64,000 nt of DNA from Halopiger goleimassiliensis (GTDB taxonomy: Archaea > Halobacteriota > Halobacteria > Halobacteriales > Natrialbaceae): contig NZ_HG315690.1 in the NCBI RefSeq assembly GCF_000455345.1, positions 2,828,339 to 2,892,338 of the forward strand, read 5' to 3'. A model generated the notes under the pieces. The model worked only from the letters and a program-made list of their open reading frames with translations. It did not search any database and was not told the origin of the DNA. Position numbers and translations under genes: made by a program. Every line of letters begins with the position of its first letter. Positions within the stretch are counted from its first letter, which is position 1. Positions 15,677 to 23,553 of the stretch are shown in pieces.

Positions 15677-16177
15677 TCAGCGCGTCCGTTGCTCGACGGT
15701 CACCTCCCCCTCCTCGACGGTGGCGACGAGCATCGTCTCGTGAGTGGCCGGGCTCGCGGCCGTCGCGCTGCCGGGGTTGAGCACGCGAACGCCGTCGACG
15801 ACCGTGTCCACGACCTCGTGGGTGTGGCCGGCGACCGCCACGGCGTCCGAACCCGCCTCGCTCCGGGCCGCGTCGGCCACGCGCTCGTGCCAGGTCCGCG
15901 GCGATCCGGTCCCGTGAGTGACGACGAACGTAACCTCCTCGAGGGTGGCCGTCGCCACTGCCGGGAGATCGAGGCCCGCAGGATCCATGTTGCCGCGCGC
16001 GCAGGTCAACTCGCCGTCCGCCAGCCGTTCGACGCGTTCGTAGGTCTCCACGGAGTCGAAATCGCCGGCGTGGATCGTGTGGTCGGCGGCCGCGATCTCC
16101 TCGGCGACCCAGTCCGGAATCGCGGTCGCTCGAGAGGGGACGTGCGTGTCGCTGACGATCGCTGCCCTCGTGGTCAT
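15677..16177 (-). CDS. YfcE-type metallophosphoesterase
   Basis: A 166-residue calcineurin-like phosphoesterase has the complete metal set: VSDTHV (D-x-H), HAGDFD (GD), GNMD, THGTG and GHTHEV. This is the small YfcE/MJ0936 class acting on phosphodiesters; the physiological substrate is unknown. The ATG at 16177 begins directly before the first motif (MTTRAAIVSDTH), as in homologues. It diverges from the NUDIX-eIF2B fusion, with a 61-base intergenic region. Confidence 0.9.
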   Translation of the reverse strand: MTTRAAIVSDTHVPSRATAIPDWVAEEIAAADHTIHAGDFDSVETYERVERLADGELTCARGNMDPAGLDLPAVATATLEEVTFVVTHGTGSPRTWHERVADAARSEAGSDAVAVAGHTHEVVDTVVDGVRVLNPGSATAASPATHETMLVATVEEGEVTVEQRTR

Positions 16178-16238
16178 ACCCTTCCGTAGGGCGTCCAGTC
16201 CCGAAAGCGATTCCCTCCGGGCGGCCCTCGAGTCGGGT

Positions 16239-17633
16239 ATGAACGAGTCACGGGAGACGGACGGGGGCGAAGACGCGGGTCCGACCCACGTCGTCACCGC
16301 CTGCCTCCGGAATCGCGGCGAGGTGTTGCTGTTGCGCCGGAGCGACGCCGTCGGCACCTACCGGGGCCAGTGGGGCGGCGTCTCCGGCTTCGCCGAGGGC
16401 GACCCCGACGAACAGGTCCGGGTCGAGATCCGCGAGGAAACCGGCCTCGCCGACGAGAGAGTCTCGCTCGTCCGGTCGGGCCGGCCGATCACCTTTGCCG
16501 ACGACGACCTCGAGCGCGAGTGGACGGTCCACCCGTACCTCTTCGACGTCGCGAACCGCGAGGTCGACCCGAGCGAGGAACACGACGCCCTCGAGTGGGT
16601 CCAGCCGACCGCGATCCTCGCGGCCGAGCGCGAGGCGTGGGACGATCACGCCGACTGCCACGAGGACTGGCTCGAGCGCGAGACGGTTCCCGAACTGTGG
16701 CCGGCCTACGAACGCGTCGCCCCGACAGTTCGTTCGATCGCGGCCGACGACGAGCACGGTGCGGCCACGCTCTCGGTCCGCGCGCTCGAGGTCCTGCGGG
16801 ACCGCGCCGGGTTGCTCGTCGCGGAGCGCGAGGAGTTCGGCGTCGATCCCGAGGGCGAGCGTGCCGAACTCGCCGAACTCGCCGAGCGACTGCTCGAGGC
16901 CCGCCCCTCGATGGCGGTCCTCCGGAATCGGGTGAACCGGGCGATGAGTGGCGCGTTCGACGACGCCGCAGCGGAACGCGATGCTGGCGGCGCGCCCGCC
17001 GTCCTCGAGTCGGCCGTCGCGGGGATCGAACGCGCCGTCGACGCCGACGCCGAGGCCGCCGCGAACGCGGGCGAGCGCATCGAGGGGCGGGTGCTGACCC
17101 TCTCGCGGTCGGGGACCGTCCGCGAGGCGCTCGCCCGGGGCGACCCGTCGCGGGTGTTCGTGGCCGAATCCAGACCCGCCTGCGAGGGGACGACCGTCGC
17201 CGAGGAACTGGCCGACGACGTCGTCGACTGTCCCGTCACCCTCCACACGGACGCGGCCGTCGCCCACGTCCTCGAGCGCGAGGACGTCGATCGGGTCGTC
17301 GTCGGCGCGGACACCGTGTTACCCGACGGGGCGGTGGTGAACAAGACCGGCACGCGCGCGGCGGCTATCGCCGCCGCCCGCGAGGGAATTCCGGTCACGG
17401 TCGTCGCCGCCAGCGACAAGGTCTCGACGCGCGAGGAGGTGAACCTCGAGTCCGGCGCTCGCGACGCGGTCTACGACGGCGACGCTGTCGACGTGCTGAA
17501 CCCGACCTTCGACGTGACGCCGGCCGACTGCGTGACGGCGATCGTCACCGAGCGCGGCCCGCTCGAGCCCGACGGGGTCGCCGACGTGGCCGCGGAACTG
17601 CGGGACCTCGAGGGGTGGCGTGACGAGGAGTAA
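16239..17633 (+). CDS. NUDIX - eIF2B-like (ribose-1,5-bisphosphate isomerase family) fusion
   Basis: A 464-residue fusion. Residues about 15-150 form a NUDIX hydrolase whose box is slightly degenerate: the EExG core (REETGL) is intact, but the leading R is replaced and the usual GE is GD. Residues about 165-464 are eIF2B alpha-like, with RIEGRVLTLSRSGTVREAL, FVAESRPACEGT and VVVGADTVLPDGAVVNKTGT. This last motif is shared by initiation factor 2B subunits and archaeal ribose-1,5-bisphosphate isomerase of the AMP pathway. A coupled nucleotide hydrolase and sugar-phosphate isomerase is plausible but inferred. The ATG at 16239 gives a short acidic lead before the NUDIX fold. Confidence 0.88.
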   Translation: MNESRETDGGEDAGPTHVVTACLRNRGEVLLLRRSDAVGTYRGQWGGVSGFAEGDPDEQVRVEIREETGLADERVSLVRSGRPITFADDDLEREWTVHPYLFDVANREVDPSEEHDALEWVQPTAILAAEREAWDDHADCHEDWLERETVPELWPAYERVAPTVRSIAADDEHGAATLSVRALEVLRDRAGLLVAEREEFGVDPEGERAELAELAERLLEARPSMAVLRNRVNRAMSGAFDDAAAERDAGGAPAVLESAVAGIERAVDADAEAAANAGERIEGRVLTLSRSGTVREALARGDPSRVFVAESRPACEGTTVAEELADDVVDCPVTLHTDAAVAHVLEREDVDRVVVGADTVLPDGAVVNKTGTRAAAIAAAREGIPVTVVAASDKVSTREEVNLESGARDAVYDGDAVDVLNPTFDVTPADCVTAIVTERGPLEPDGVADVAAELRDLEGWRDEE

Positions 17634-17813
17634 CCGACCGCTCGAGCTGGGGAAGCGACAGACGGAAAGCGCTCGAGCGCCTCGCAACGGACGGCGGCAG
17701 TGACGACGCGTTACCCCCTCCGAGCCCCGTGTGACGAGGACTTTTCCCCGAGCCGCCGTTCGGAGGTGCCACAGAGTCGTTCGTATACCGCCAAAACGAT
17801 CCGACGAGTGGTA

Positions 17814-17829
17814 CGTCTCAGCTGAGACG
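17814..17829. repeat. 16-bp perfect palindrome
   Basis: CGTCTCAGCTGAGACG reads the same on both strands. It lies 33 bases before hairpin element copy 2 and 185 bases after the NUDIX-eIF2B stop. It could be a protein-binding site or a small cruciform; no promoter is clearly attached. Confidence 0.6.
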
Positions 17830-17861
17830 ACCCCGTATACCCGGTATCCATCTCGTTTGCG

Positions 17862-18045
17862 GTGGCGCGCGCTGTCGTCCGATCGAGTGACAACGAGATC
17901 GGACGACTGAGCCGCGCGAGGTCTTCGCGAACGAAGTGAGCGGAGGCTTGTCAGAGCGTGCTCTGACAGTGGATGAGCGACCGAAGGGAGCGAATCGGCT
18001 GGGGAGGGTGTGGCCACTCCTCGAGTCCACGATAGCAGATCGCTC
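17862..18045 (+). repeat. Dispersed hairpin element, copy 2 (compact form)
   Basis: A 184-bp element with the ends GTGGCGCGCGCTG and CCACGATAGCAGATCGCTC. Inside are a perfect 11-bp stem (17874-17884 with 17897-17907) closed by the 12-base loop GAGTGACAACGA, the conserved GCGCGAGGTCTTCG, a 20-bp palindrome TGTCAGAGCGTGCTCTGACA (17949-17968), GTGGATGAGCGACCG, TCGGCTGGGGAG and a GTGGCCAC site. The stem matches copy 3 with three compensated base-pair changes. Reading frames through it are unlikely to be genes. The rest of the 17634-18180 gap shows only the nearby palindrome. Confidence 0.8.
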
Positions 18046-18180
18046 AGATTCGCTCTCCTCACTTCCGTAGCAGAACGATCCGATTCGCTCTCGTCTCATT
18101 CGTAGGCCGTTTACTACGAGTAGCCCCGAGCGATCGACGCCGGGCAAACCTTCAACGCCGGTACGCTCGTAGACGAACCC

Positions 18181-19110
18181 ATGCGACGCGAACTCGAGCG
18201 TGTGGGCATCCACGAGTCCGTCTCGCAGGTGTTTCCGCCCGACGAACTCGAGGCGTTTCTCGCCGACCTCCCCGTCGACGTGGCGGTGATCGACGACGAC
18301 GGAATCGGCGACTGCGACGCGGTGGTGACCCTCGAGCACCGCGAGGCGTTTCTCGACCTGGCGTGGGTCCACTCGATCCAGGCGGGGGTCGACCGCTTCC
18401 CGTTCGACGCCTTCGAGGCCAACGACGTGGCGCTGACCAACAGTACGGGAATCCACGACCGGACCGTCGGCGAGACGGTCGCGGGCTACCTGCTTTCCTT
18501 CGCGCGACGGTTACACGATCACGTCGCCGACCAGGGGGACAGCCGCTGGGAGCGGCCGGCGTGGGACGAGGCCTTCACCCTCCCCGGGACGACGGCCTGC
18601 GTCGTCGGCACCGGCACGCTCGGCCGCGGCGTCGCGGAGGTCGCCGGCGCGCTCGGCGTCAGGATGGTCGGGGTTCGCCGCTCCGGGGAGCCACACCCCG
18701 CCTTCGACGAGATGTACGCGAGCGACGCGTTGCTCGAGGCCGTCGCCGACGTCGAGTTCGTGGTCGTGACGGTGCCGCTGACCGACGAGACGCACCACCT
18801 CGTCGACGCGACGGTCTTCGACGCCATGCGCGACGACGCCTACGTCGTCAACGTCGCCCGCGGCGCGGTCGTCGACGAGGCCGCGCTGATCGACGCCCTC
18901 GAGGACGACGCCATCGCCGGGGCGGCGCTCGACGTCTTCGAGGAAGAGCCCCTGCCCGAGGAGTCGCCGCTGTGGGGGATGGACGAGGTGATCGTCACGC
19001 CCCACTGCGCGGCGTACACGGAGGACTATTACCGCGACGTCGGCGAGATCGTCCGCGAGAACGTCGACCGCATCGAATCGGGCGACGACCTGTACAACCG
19101 CGTCGTCTGA
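18181..19110 (+). CDS. D-isomer 2-hydroxyacid dehydrogenase
   Basis: This is a 309-residue NAD(P)-dependent dehydrogenase. The nucleotide-binding motif is VVGTGTLGRGVAEVAG near residue 140. Catalytic Arg is in VNVARGAVVDE, Glu in ALDVFEEEPLPEESPLW and His in TPHCAAYTED, so the triad is complete. The N-terminal half forms the substrate domain with the usual hinge. The acid reduced cannot be told. Its stop overlaps the next start (TGATG, 19108-19112), so it forms a translationally coupled pair with a GNAT acetyltransferase. Confidence 0.9.
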   Translation: MRRELERVGIHESVSQVFPPDELEAFLADLPVDVAVIDDDGIGDCDAVVTLEHREAFLDLAWVHSIQAGVDRFPFDAFEANDVALTNSTGIHDRTVGETVAGYLLSFARRLHDHVADQGDSRWERPAWDEAFTLPGTTACVVGTGTLGRGVAEVAGALGVRMVGVRRSGEPHPAFDEMYASDALLEAVADVEFVVVTVPLTDETHHLVDATVFDAMRDDAYVVNVARGAVVDEAALIDALEDDAIAGAALDVFEEEPLPEESPLWGMDEVIVTPHCAAYTEDYYRDVGEIVRENVDRIESGDDLYNRVV

Positions 19111-19622
19111 TGGCCGAGCCACGCATTCGAATTCGCGAGGCGCGAGCGAGCGACGACGCGTCGATCGCCGACGTGCACGCGGCGGCGATCCGCGAACGAG
19201 GGCCCGACGCCTACGACGACGAGCAGGTGCGGGCCTGGCTCGCCAACGTCCATCCCGAGCGCTATCCCACCGACTCCGGGGCCGGCCTCCGCGTGATCGT
19301 CGCCGAACGCGAGTCGGACCCCGGCGACGTCGTCGGCTTCGGCTGGCTCGACTGCGCGCCCAGCGACCGCGACGACGGCACCGGCGAACTCGTCGCCGTC
19401 TACGTCCACCCCGACTGCACCCGCCAGGGGATCGGCCGAGCGCTGCTCGAGCGCCTCGAGGGCGTCGCCCGAGAGTGGGGTCTCGAGGAGGTGGTGCTGG
19501 TGGCCTCCCGCAACGCCGTCGGCTTCTACCGCCGCCAGGGGTACGAGCCGAACGCGACGGTCGAACTCGAACTGGGTGCCGACGTGGCGCTCGAGGCACG
19601 ACGGATGCGAAAGCGACTGTAA
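19110..19622 (+). CDS. GNAT-family N-acetyltransferase
   Basis: A 170-residue acetyltransferase contains the acetyl-CoA binding motif A ELVAVYVHPDCTRQGIGRALLERL, then EVVLVASRNAVGFYRRQGY. Substrate unknown. The ATG overlaps the stop of the dehydrogenase gene. A longer frame continuing upstream is antisense noise from the dehydrogenase and has no GNAT homology. Confidence 0.88.
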   Translation: MAEPRIRIREARASDDASIADVHAAAIRERGPDAYDDEQVRAWLANVHPERYPTDSGAGLRVIVAERESDPGDVVGFGWLDCAPSDRDDGTGELVAVYVHPDCTRQGIGRALLERLEGVAREWGLEEVVLVASRNAVGFYRRQGYEPNATVELELGADVALEARRMRKRL

Positions 19623-19690
19623 CCGGCGACGGACGACCAGTTCCACCCCGGATGGCGACGATTCAAGGACCCCGCCGCCCTCCCGCCGGT

Positions 19691-20161
19691 ATGGAAACGA
19701 CGCGTCACTTCACGGCGACCGTCTACGTCGTCAACGACGGCGCAACTGCCCTCCACGAACACGACCGTCTCGGGATCAGGATTCCGCCCGGCGGCCACGT
19801 CGACCGCGACGAACTCCCCCACGAGGCCGGGCGTCGCGAGGTCCGCGAGGAGACCGGCCTCGAGCCGACCCTGCTCGACGAACCCGAGTCGGTCGACGCG
19901 CCGGATGGCAGACCACTGCCGGAGCCCCGACACCACATGCTCTACGACATCAACGTCCACGACGGCCAGGTCGGCCACCAGCACATCGACCTGATCTACT
20001 ACGCGACGGTCCCCCATCGCGATATCTCGCCTGCCGAGGGCGAAGTCGGCGTCGACGCCTGGGAGTGGTACACCCCGGTCGACCTGCGCGACGCCGACCT
20101 CCAGGCGAACGTCGTCAGGTTCGGGACCGAGGCGATTCGGGCCGCCGCGGACGCCGAGTGA
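19691..20161 (+). CDS. NUDIX hydrolase
   Basis: A 156-residue NUDIX protein with a perfect Nudix box GGHVDRDELPHEAGRREVREE ending TGL near residues 34-56. Such enzymes cleave nucleoside diphosphates linked to X. The start METTRHFTATVYVV at 19691 is preferred because it opens directly on the first beta strand of the fold. A histidine-rich patch (PRHHMLYDINVHDGQVGHQH) follows the box. Same direction as the GNAT gene, 68 bases downstream. Confidence 0.9.
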   Translation: METTRHFTATVYVVNDGATALHEHDRLGIRIPPGGHVDRDELPHEAGRREVREETGLEPTLLDEPESVDAPDGRPLPEPRHHMLYDINVHDGQVGHQHIDLIYYATVPHRDISPAEGEVGVDAWEWYTPVDLRDADLQANVVRFGTEAIRAAADAE

Positions 20162-20290
20162 ACCACCCCTCGAGGACCACGCGACGGGGAGTCGACCCGG
20201 GGTCGATCAGGAGAACGACGTCGGACGATTCCGGTCGATGCGACGGCCGGCGGGCGTTCGGCGTGCGGTCGTCCGAGTCCCTACCACTGA

Positions 20291-20662
20291 TCAACCCGGT
20301 ACCACCCGCTCGAGTACGGCGAACAGTACGTATCCACCGATGGCACCTCCATACGCAATCGGTACGACCTCCACCACGACCGATACTGGTCGCCATGGGA
20401 CGTACAGGAGGGTCACGAAGACGCCGTAGATGAGCCACGGAACGGCCACGAAACGGAGCCGCTGTCGACGGGATCGCGACGATTGCTCGCTCCGCCCGCG
20501 GAGTCGCTCCTGAACGGCAATCTGGACGCCGAGCAAGAGCAGCGGCGCAACCACGATTCCGATCCCCAGGACCACCAGACCACCGAACGAGTCGGACGCC
20601 ATCGGGGGTATCGCAGCGAGCACCGCATACAGCGCGATCGCGAAGTGTCGGTAGGTGGCCAT
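20291..20662 (-). CDS. Uncharacterised membrane protein
   Basis: This 123-residue protein has four predicted transmembrane helices (about residues 6-22, 28-48, 72-90 and 97-116) and a charged cytoplasmic loop (RLRGRSEQSSRSRRQRLR) between the second and third. It is less GC-rich than its neighbours. No family recognised. It is convergent with the NUDIX gene and lies downstream of the M48 protease gene on the same strand. Confidence 0.62.
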   Translation of the reverse strand: MATYRHFAIALYAVLAAIPPMASDSFGGLVVLGIGIVVAPLLLLGVQIAVQERLRGRSEQSSRSRRQRLRFVAVPWLIYGVFVTLLYVPWRPVSVVVEVVPIAYGGAIGGYVLFAVLERVVPG

Positions 20663-20722
20663 CGATCCGATCGTCTTAGCGGTAAAAAGTAAGCAGTCCG
20701 ATCCACGCTCGAGACGGCGGTC

Positions 20723-21892
20723 TCAGGGTTCCGATTCGGATCGTGCGGCGCGGTCGCGTAACCACCGGATACGGGTTTCGGTCGCGGGATGGGTGCTGAA
20801 CTGACCGGTGATCGACGCGGCCTCGTCGGGTGGAAGGATGTCCATCGCAGCCGTACGCCGCTCCCACGATCTGAGATCCGTCTCGGGCGTCCCACGGGCG
20901 TCGTCGAGCGTCTCGAGCGCAGCGGCGAGCGCTGCGGGTTCACCACAGAGCGCTACGGCCCCGTGGTCGGCAGCCCGTTCCCGGCCGACGGCGAAGACGG
21001 CGACCGCGAACTGGGCACAGAACCGGAACGGCGACAGCGCCACCGCGCAGAACCAGTCCGTCAGCGGCGTGTCCGAATCGTCCTCGGACCGGGTGAGATC
21101 GGTGACGAACACCAGCGGGAGCAACAGCGTCTCCATGATGCGCAGGTCGTCGTTGGTGAGATGGGCGAGTTCGTGTGCCAGCACGGCCGTCACTTCACGC
21201 TCCTCGAGTCGCTCGAGGAGGCCGGTCGAGACGACGAGGATCGGGTCGGTGGACGGTCCGAGCGTGTACGATTCCGGCCGCTCCCGGTCGATTACGGCGA
21301 CGGTCGGCGGCTGGACGTCCGCCTGCATCGCGAGCCGTCTGACGGTCGACTCGAGTTCGGGACGCGCGTCGGGGTCGACGCGTTCGGCGAGGACGGCGTC
21401 CCGGAGATTCCCGATGGCCTTCCGGAGGACCCACCGCCAGAACCGGATGACGGCGTAGGCACCGACCGGGAGACCAACCAGCACGAGATACAGGAGTAGC
21501 GGATTGCCGGTCGACAGGACGGCCACTGTCTCGAGGACGACGACCGCCCCGGCAACGGCGGCCCCACCGAAGTACAGCAGCCGCACCCCTATCCGGTCAC
21601 CGTCACGGCCGACGAGCAACCCGACGAAACAGGCGACCGCGAGGACGGCCACCGAGAACACGATCGCCGGGGACACCCCCGCGAGCGCGGACGGAGTCGG
21701 GAGGTCGATGGCCGGACTGGCCTCGTAGAGGAACATCACGGCCGACAGCACGTGGAACTGCTCGAGGAGGAGCAGCGGCAGCATCGCGAACAGGACCGTA
21801 AACAGGGCCCAGAGCAACACCGCCACCGGTAACAGGACGCCGATCGAAGCGATCGTTCTGACGAGCAACGCGAGACGAGTCCGGAAACGCAT
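20723..21892 (-). CDS. M48-family membrane metalloprotease (HtpX-like)
   Basis: This 389-residue integral-membrane zinc protease carries the catalytic motif HELAH at residues 240-244 with the downstream Glu expected in the FRFCAQFAVAVFAVGRERAADHGAV region. Transmembrane helices occur near residues 12-45, 75-95, 105-125 and 132-152. HtpX-type proteases degrade misfolded membrane proteins. It has a good promoter (AGTATATAAC near 21925). The downstream small membrane protein gene follows after 60 bases and could be cotranscribed. Confidence 0.88.
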   Translation of the reverse strand: MRFRTRLALLVRTIASIGVLLPVAVLLWALFTVLFAMLPLLLLEQFHVLSAVMFLYEASPAIDLPTPSALAGVSPAIVFSVAVLAVACFVGLLVGRDGDRIGVRLLYFGGAAVAGAVVVLETVAVLSTGNPLLLYLVLVGLPVGAYAVIRFWRWVLRKAIGNLRDAVLAERVDPDARPELESTVRRLAMQADVQPPTVAVIDRERPESYTLGPSTDPILVVSTGLLERLEEREVTAVLAHELAHLTNDDLRIMETLLLPLVFVTDLTRSEDDSDTPLTDWFCAVALSPFRFCAQFAVAVFAVGRERAADHGAVALCGEPAALAAALETLDDARGTPETDLRSWERRTAAMDILPPDEAASITGQFSTHPATETRIRWLRDRAARSESEP

Positions 21893-21919
21893 TCGAGTGA
21901 GGAGGCGTTTCTCCTCGGA

Positions 21920-21931
21920 GGTTATATACTT
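21920..21931 (-). promoter_or_regulatory. TATA box of the M48 protease gene
   Basis: AGTATATAAC on the minus strand lies about 33 bases before the ATG at 21892. The intervening bases contain GAGGAG and CTCCTC, a possible short hairpin at the start of the transcript. Confidence 0.55.
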
Positions 21932-22070
21932 CCCTTCTTATAGGTCAGAAGCCGATACCGACGAGCGAGACGTCCGGAGACGCCGCTGTAACCGTAGCCG
22001 TTGCTGGTCGTGACAAATCGAACGCAGGGACACGCGGGACGACCGACAGGCTCGGCCGGAACGGCGGCGG

Positions 22071-22466
22071 TCAGGCCTCGAGTTCCCCCTCGGTCTCGGC
22101 CAGCCGTTCGACGTCCGCGGTCAGCGTCTCGAGCAACTCCTCGGCTTGCTGGTCGTCGTAGTCGGTGTGGTACTCCTTCGGGACCCCCTCCGCCGCGAGC
22201 ATGTAGTGGCGGTCCGGTTCGACGTCGTGGTCGGCGAGACAGGCCTTGGCGCACTCGAGCGGACAGCCGTCGATGACGACGATCGGTCGGTCCTCTTTCG
22301 CCGTCTCGACGAGCGGGCCGACGTCGCCGCCGACGCCGGCGATACAGGACATCTCGGCGGTCTTGTTGCGGTCCAGCGAGACGGCCAGATCGTTCGCCAT
22401 CTGAGCCGCGCTCGAGCAGCCCGAACAGGAGTAAACCAGCGGTAAATCCTCGTAGTCGTCGGTCAT
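22071..22466 (-). CDS. DGC-type putative zinc-binding protein
   Basis: A 131-residue protein has the cysteine arrangement of the DGC family: YSCSGCSSAAQ (C-x2-C), EMSCIAGVGGDV, then IDGCPLECAKACLADHDV, which carries the D-G-C triad giving the family its name. It probably binds a metal or Fe-S centre; function unknown. The ATG at 22466 (MTDDYEDLPLVYSC) fits the family's N-terminus better than a longer frame. It lies downstream of the hairpin cluster that follows engB on the same strand. Confidence 0.83.
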   Translation of the reverse strand: MTDDYEDLPLVYSCSGCSSAAQMANDLAVSLDRNKTAEMSCIAGVGGDVGPLVETAKEDRPIVVIDGCPLECAKACLADHDVEPDRHYMLAAEGVPKEYHTDYDDQQAEELLETLTADVERLAETEGELEA

Positions 22467-22563
22467 GTAGGTGGGCACTGTCAGCCGACCTCGATATTCC
22501 TGCCCCCGAACATGTGACCGACGAGTGACGGCGTCGAACGGCCGGACCATACGTCGAACGGCC

Positions 22564-22815
22564 GGGCGCACGGCTCGAGTACGACGAGAGTCGTGCGCCC
22601 CGGGGAAGGGCAGGCCATCGCACCGGTACCGACCGCGAGCGAACGAAAGCGCGGCGCGAAGCGCCGCGGAGAGACGAACGGCGAAGCCGTGAGTCAGTGA
22701 GCGAGCGGGCCGACGACCGATGTGACGGCCCGAAGGGCCGGAACGGAGGGAGGAGGCTTTTCATCAAAGTTTTGCCGAGTTTGGTCGCAAAGCGACCGCA
22801 CGCAGCGCAAAAGTT
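22564..22815 (-). repeat. Cluster of perfect mini-hairpins 3' of engB
   Basis: In 250 bases there are at least five exact hairpins: GGGCGCACG/CGTGCGCCC (22564-22600), CGCGGCGC-GAA-GCGCCGCG (22650-22668), ACGGC-GAA-GCCGT (22678-22690), CGGCCC-GAA-GGGCCG (22726-22740) and GGTCGC-AAA-GCGACC (22783-22797). Three use a GAA loop. Read on the minus strand, the first part after the engB stop is CAAACTTTTGCGC, and GCAAAACTTTGATGAAAAGCC follows. The composition echoes the dispersed element at 28185-28605 but its termini are absent. It may terminate engB transcripts or be a hairpin-rich mobile relic. No gene is supported in 22467-22817. Confidence 0.6.
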
Positions 22816-22817
22816 TG

Positions 22818-23435
22818 TTAGAAGAACTTGAAGAGGTCGTCGCGCTCCTGCTCGTGGAGGTGGTGGCGGACGGCCTCGTTCAGGGGTTCGATGCGGCCCT
22901 GTTTCGCGGTGATGGGGGCGATGGTCTCGGTCCACTGCTTCCACGGGGGATAGAGGCCGAGGCGGTCGCAGAGGTCGTTCAGGCGCTCGTCCCTGTCGTC
23001 GACCTTGTCCATCTTGTTGACGGCGACGACGGTCGGAATTCCGACGTCCTGGAGGAAGTGAAACATCTCCACGTCGTAGGGAATCTCGTCGGGGCCGGAG
23101 TGACGGTCGATGATCTCGACGGCGCTGTTCCCGTCGACGACGAGGATTCCGACGAGGATGTTATCGGCGTACTCCTCGATGTAGCGGACGATGTTCGTCT
23201 TGATCTGCTCGCGGCGATCCTCGTCGACGCCGCTCATGAAGCCGAAGCCGGGGAGGTCGGTGACGACGAAGTCCTCGGAAGCCCAGTCGTAGTGGTTGGG
23301 CTGGCGGGTGACGCCCGGTTTGCCGCCGGTGTCGAACGAGTGGCCGGTCACCTCGCGCATCAGCGTCGACTTCCCCACGTTGGAGCGACCGACCAGCACG
23401 ACCTCGGCGTCGCGGTCGGGACGCGTCTCGAACAT
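22818..23435 (-). CDS. engB: EngB/YihA-family ribosome-assembly GTPase
   Basis: This 205-residue TRAFAC GTPase has P-loop GRSNVGKST (residues 16-24), G3 DLPGFG and G4 NKMDK. In bacteria the family acts in large-subunit assembly; archaeal members are presumed similar. The ATG at 23435 is supported by a TATA box ATATAC at 23461-23466 on the opposite reading, 28 bases away, giving a leaderless mRNA. It diverges from the DUF389 gene. Confidence 0.92.
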   Translation of the reverse strand: MFETRPDRDAEVVLVGRSNVGKSTLMREVTGHSFDTGGKPGVTRQPNHYDWASEDFVVTDLPGFGFMSGVDEDRREQIKTNIVRYIEEYADNILVGILVVDGNSAVEIIDRHSGPDEIPYDVEMFHFLQDVGIPTVVAVNKMDKVDDRDERLNDLCDRLGLYPPWKQWTETIAPITAKQGRIEPLNEAVRHHLHEQERDDLFKFF

Positions 23436-23458
23436 ACCACCGGGTTGGGCGCTGGCGA

Positions 23459-23468
23459 GGATATACCT
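23459..23468 (-). promoter_or_regulatory. TATA box of engB
   Basis: GGTATATCCT on the minus strand is 27-28 bases before the ATG at 23435 and fixes that start as leaderless. Confidence 0.6.
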
Positions 23469-23518
23469 GCTGTTCCGGCGCGCTCGCGACCCGTCGTTCC
23501 GGGGCCGTCGTACATGGT

Positions 23519-23528
23519 CGGTATTATG
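23519..23528 (+). promoter_or_regulatory. TATA box of the DUF389 gene
   Basis: CGGTATTATG is centred near 23524. Transcription should begin near 23551, which argues for the GTG start at 23554 rather than the in-frame GTG at 23539. Confidence 0.5.
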
Positions 23529-23553
23529 TCCCCGGACTGTGTCAGCCCCGGAC

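Noticed and set aside
17818-18456. Proteins read from element copy 2 and, similarly, 28105-28658
   Set aside because: Reading frames across the dispersed elements differ between copies and are disrupted by palindromes; conservation is of stems and ends, not of codons.
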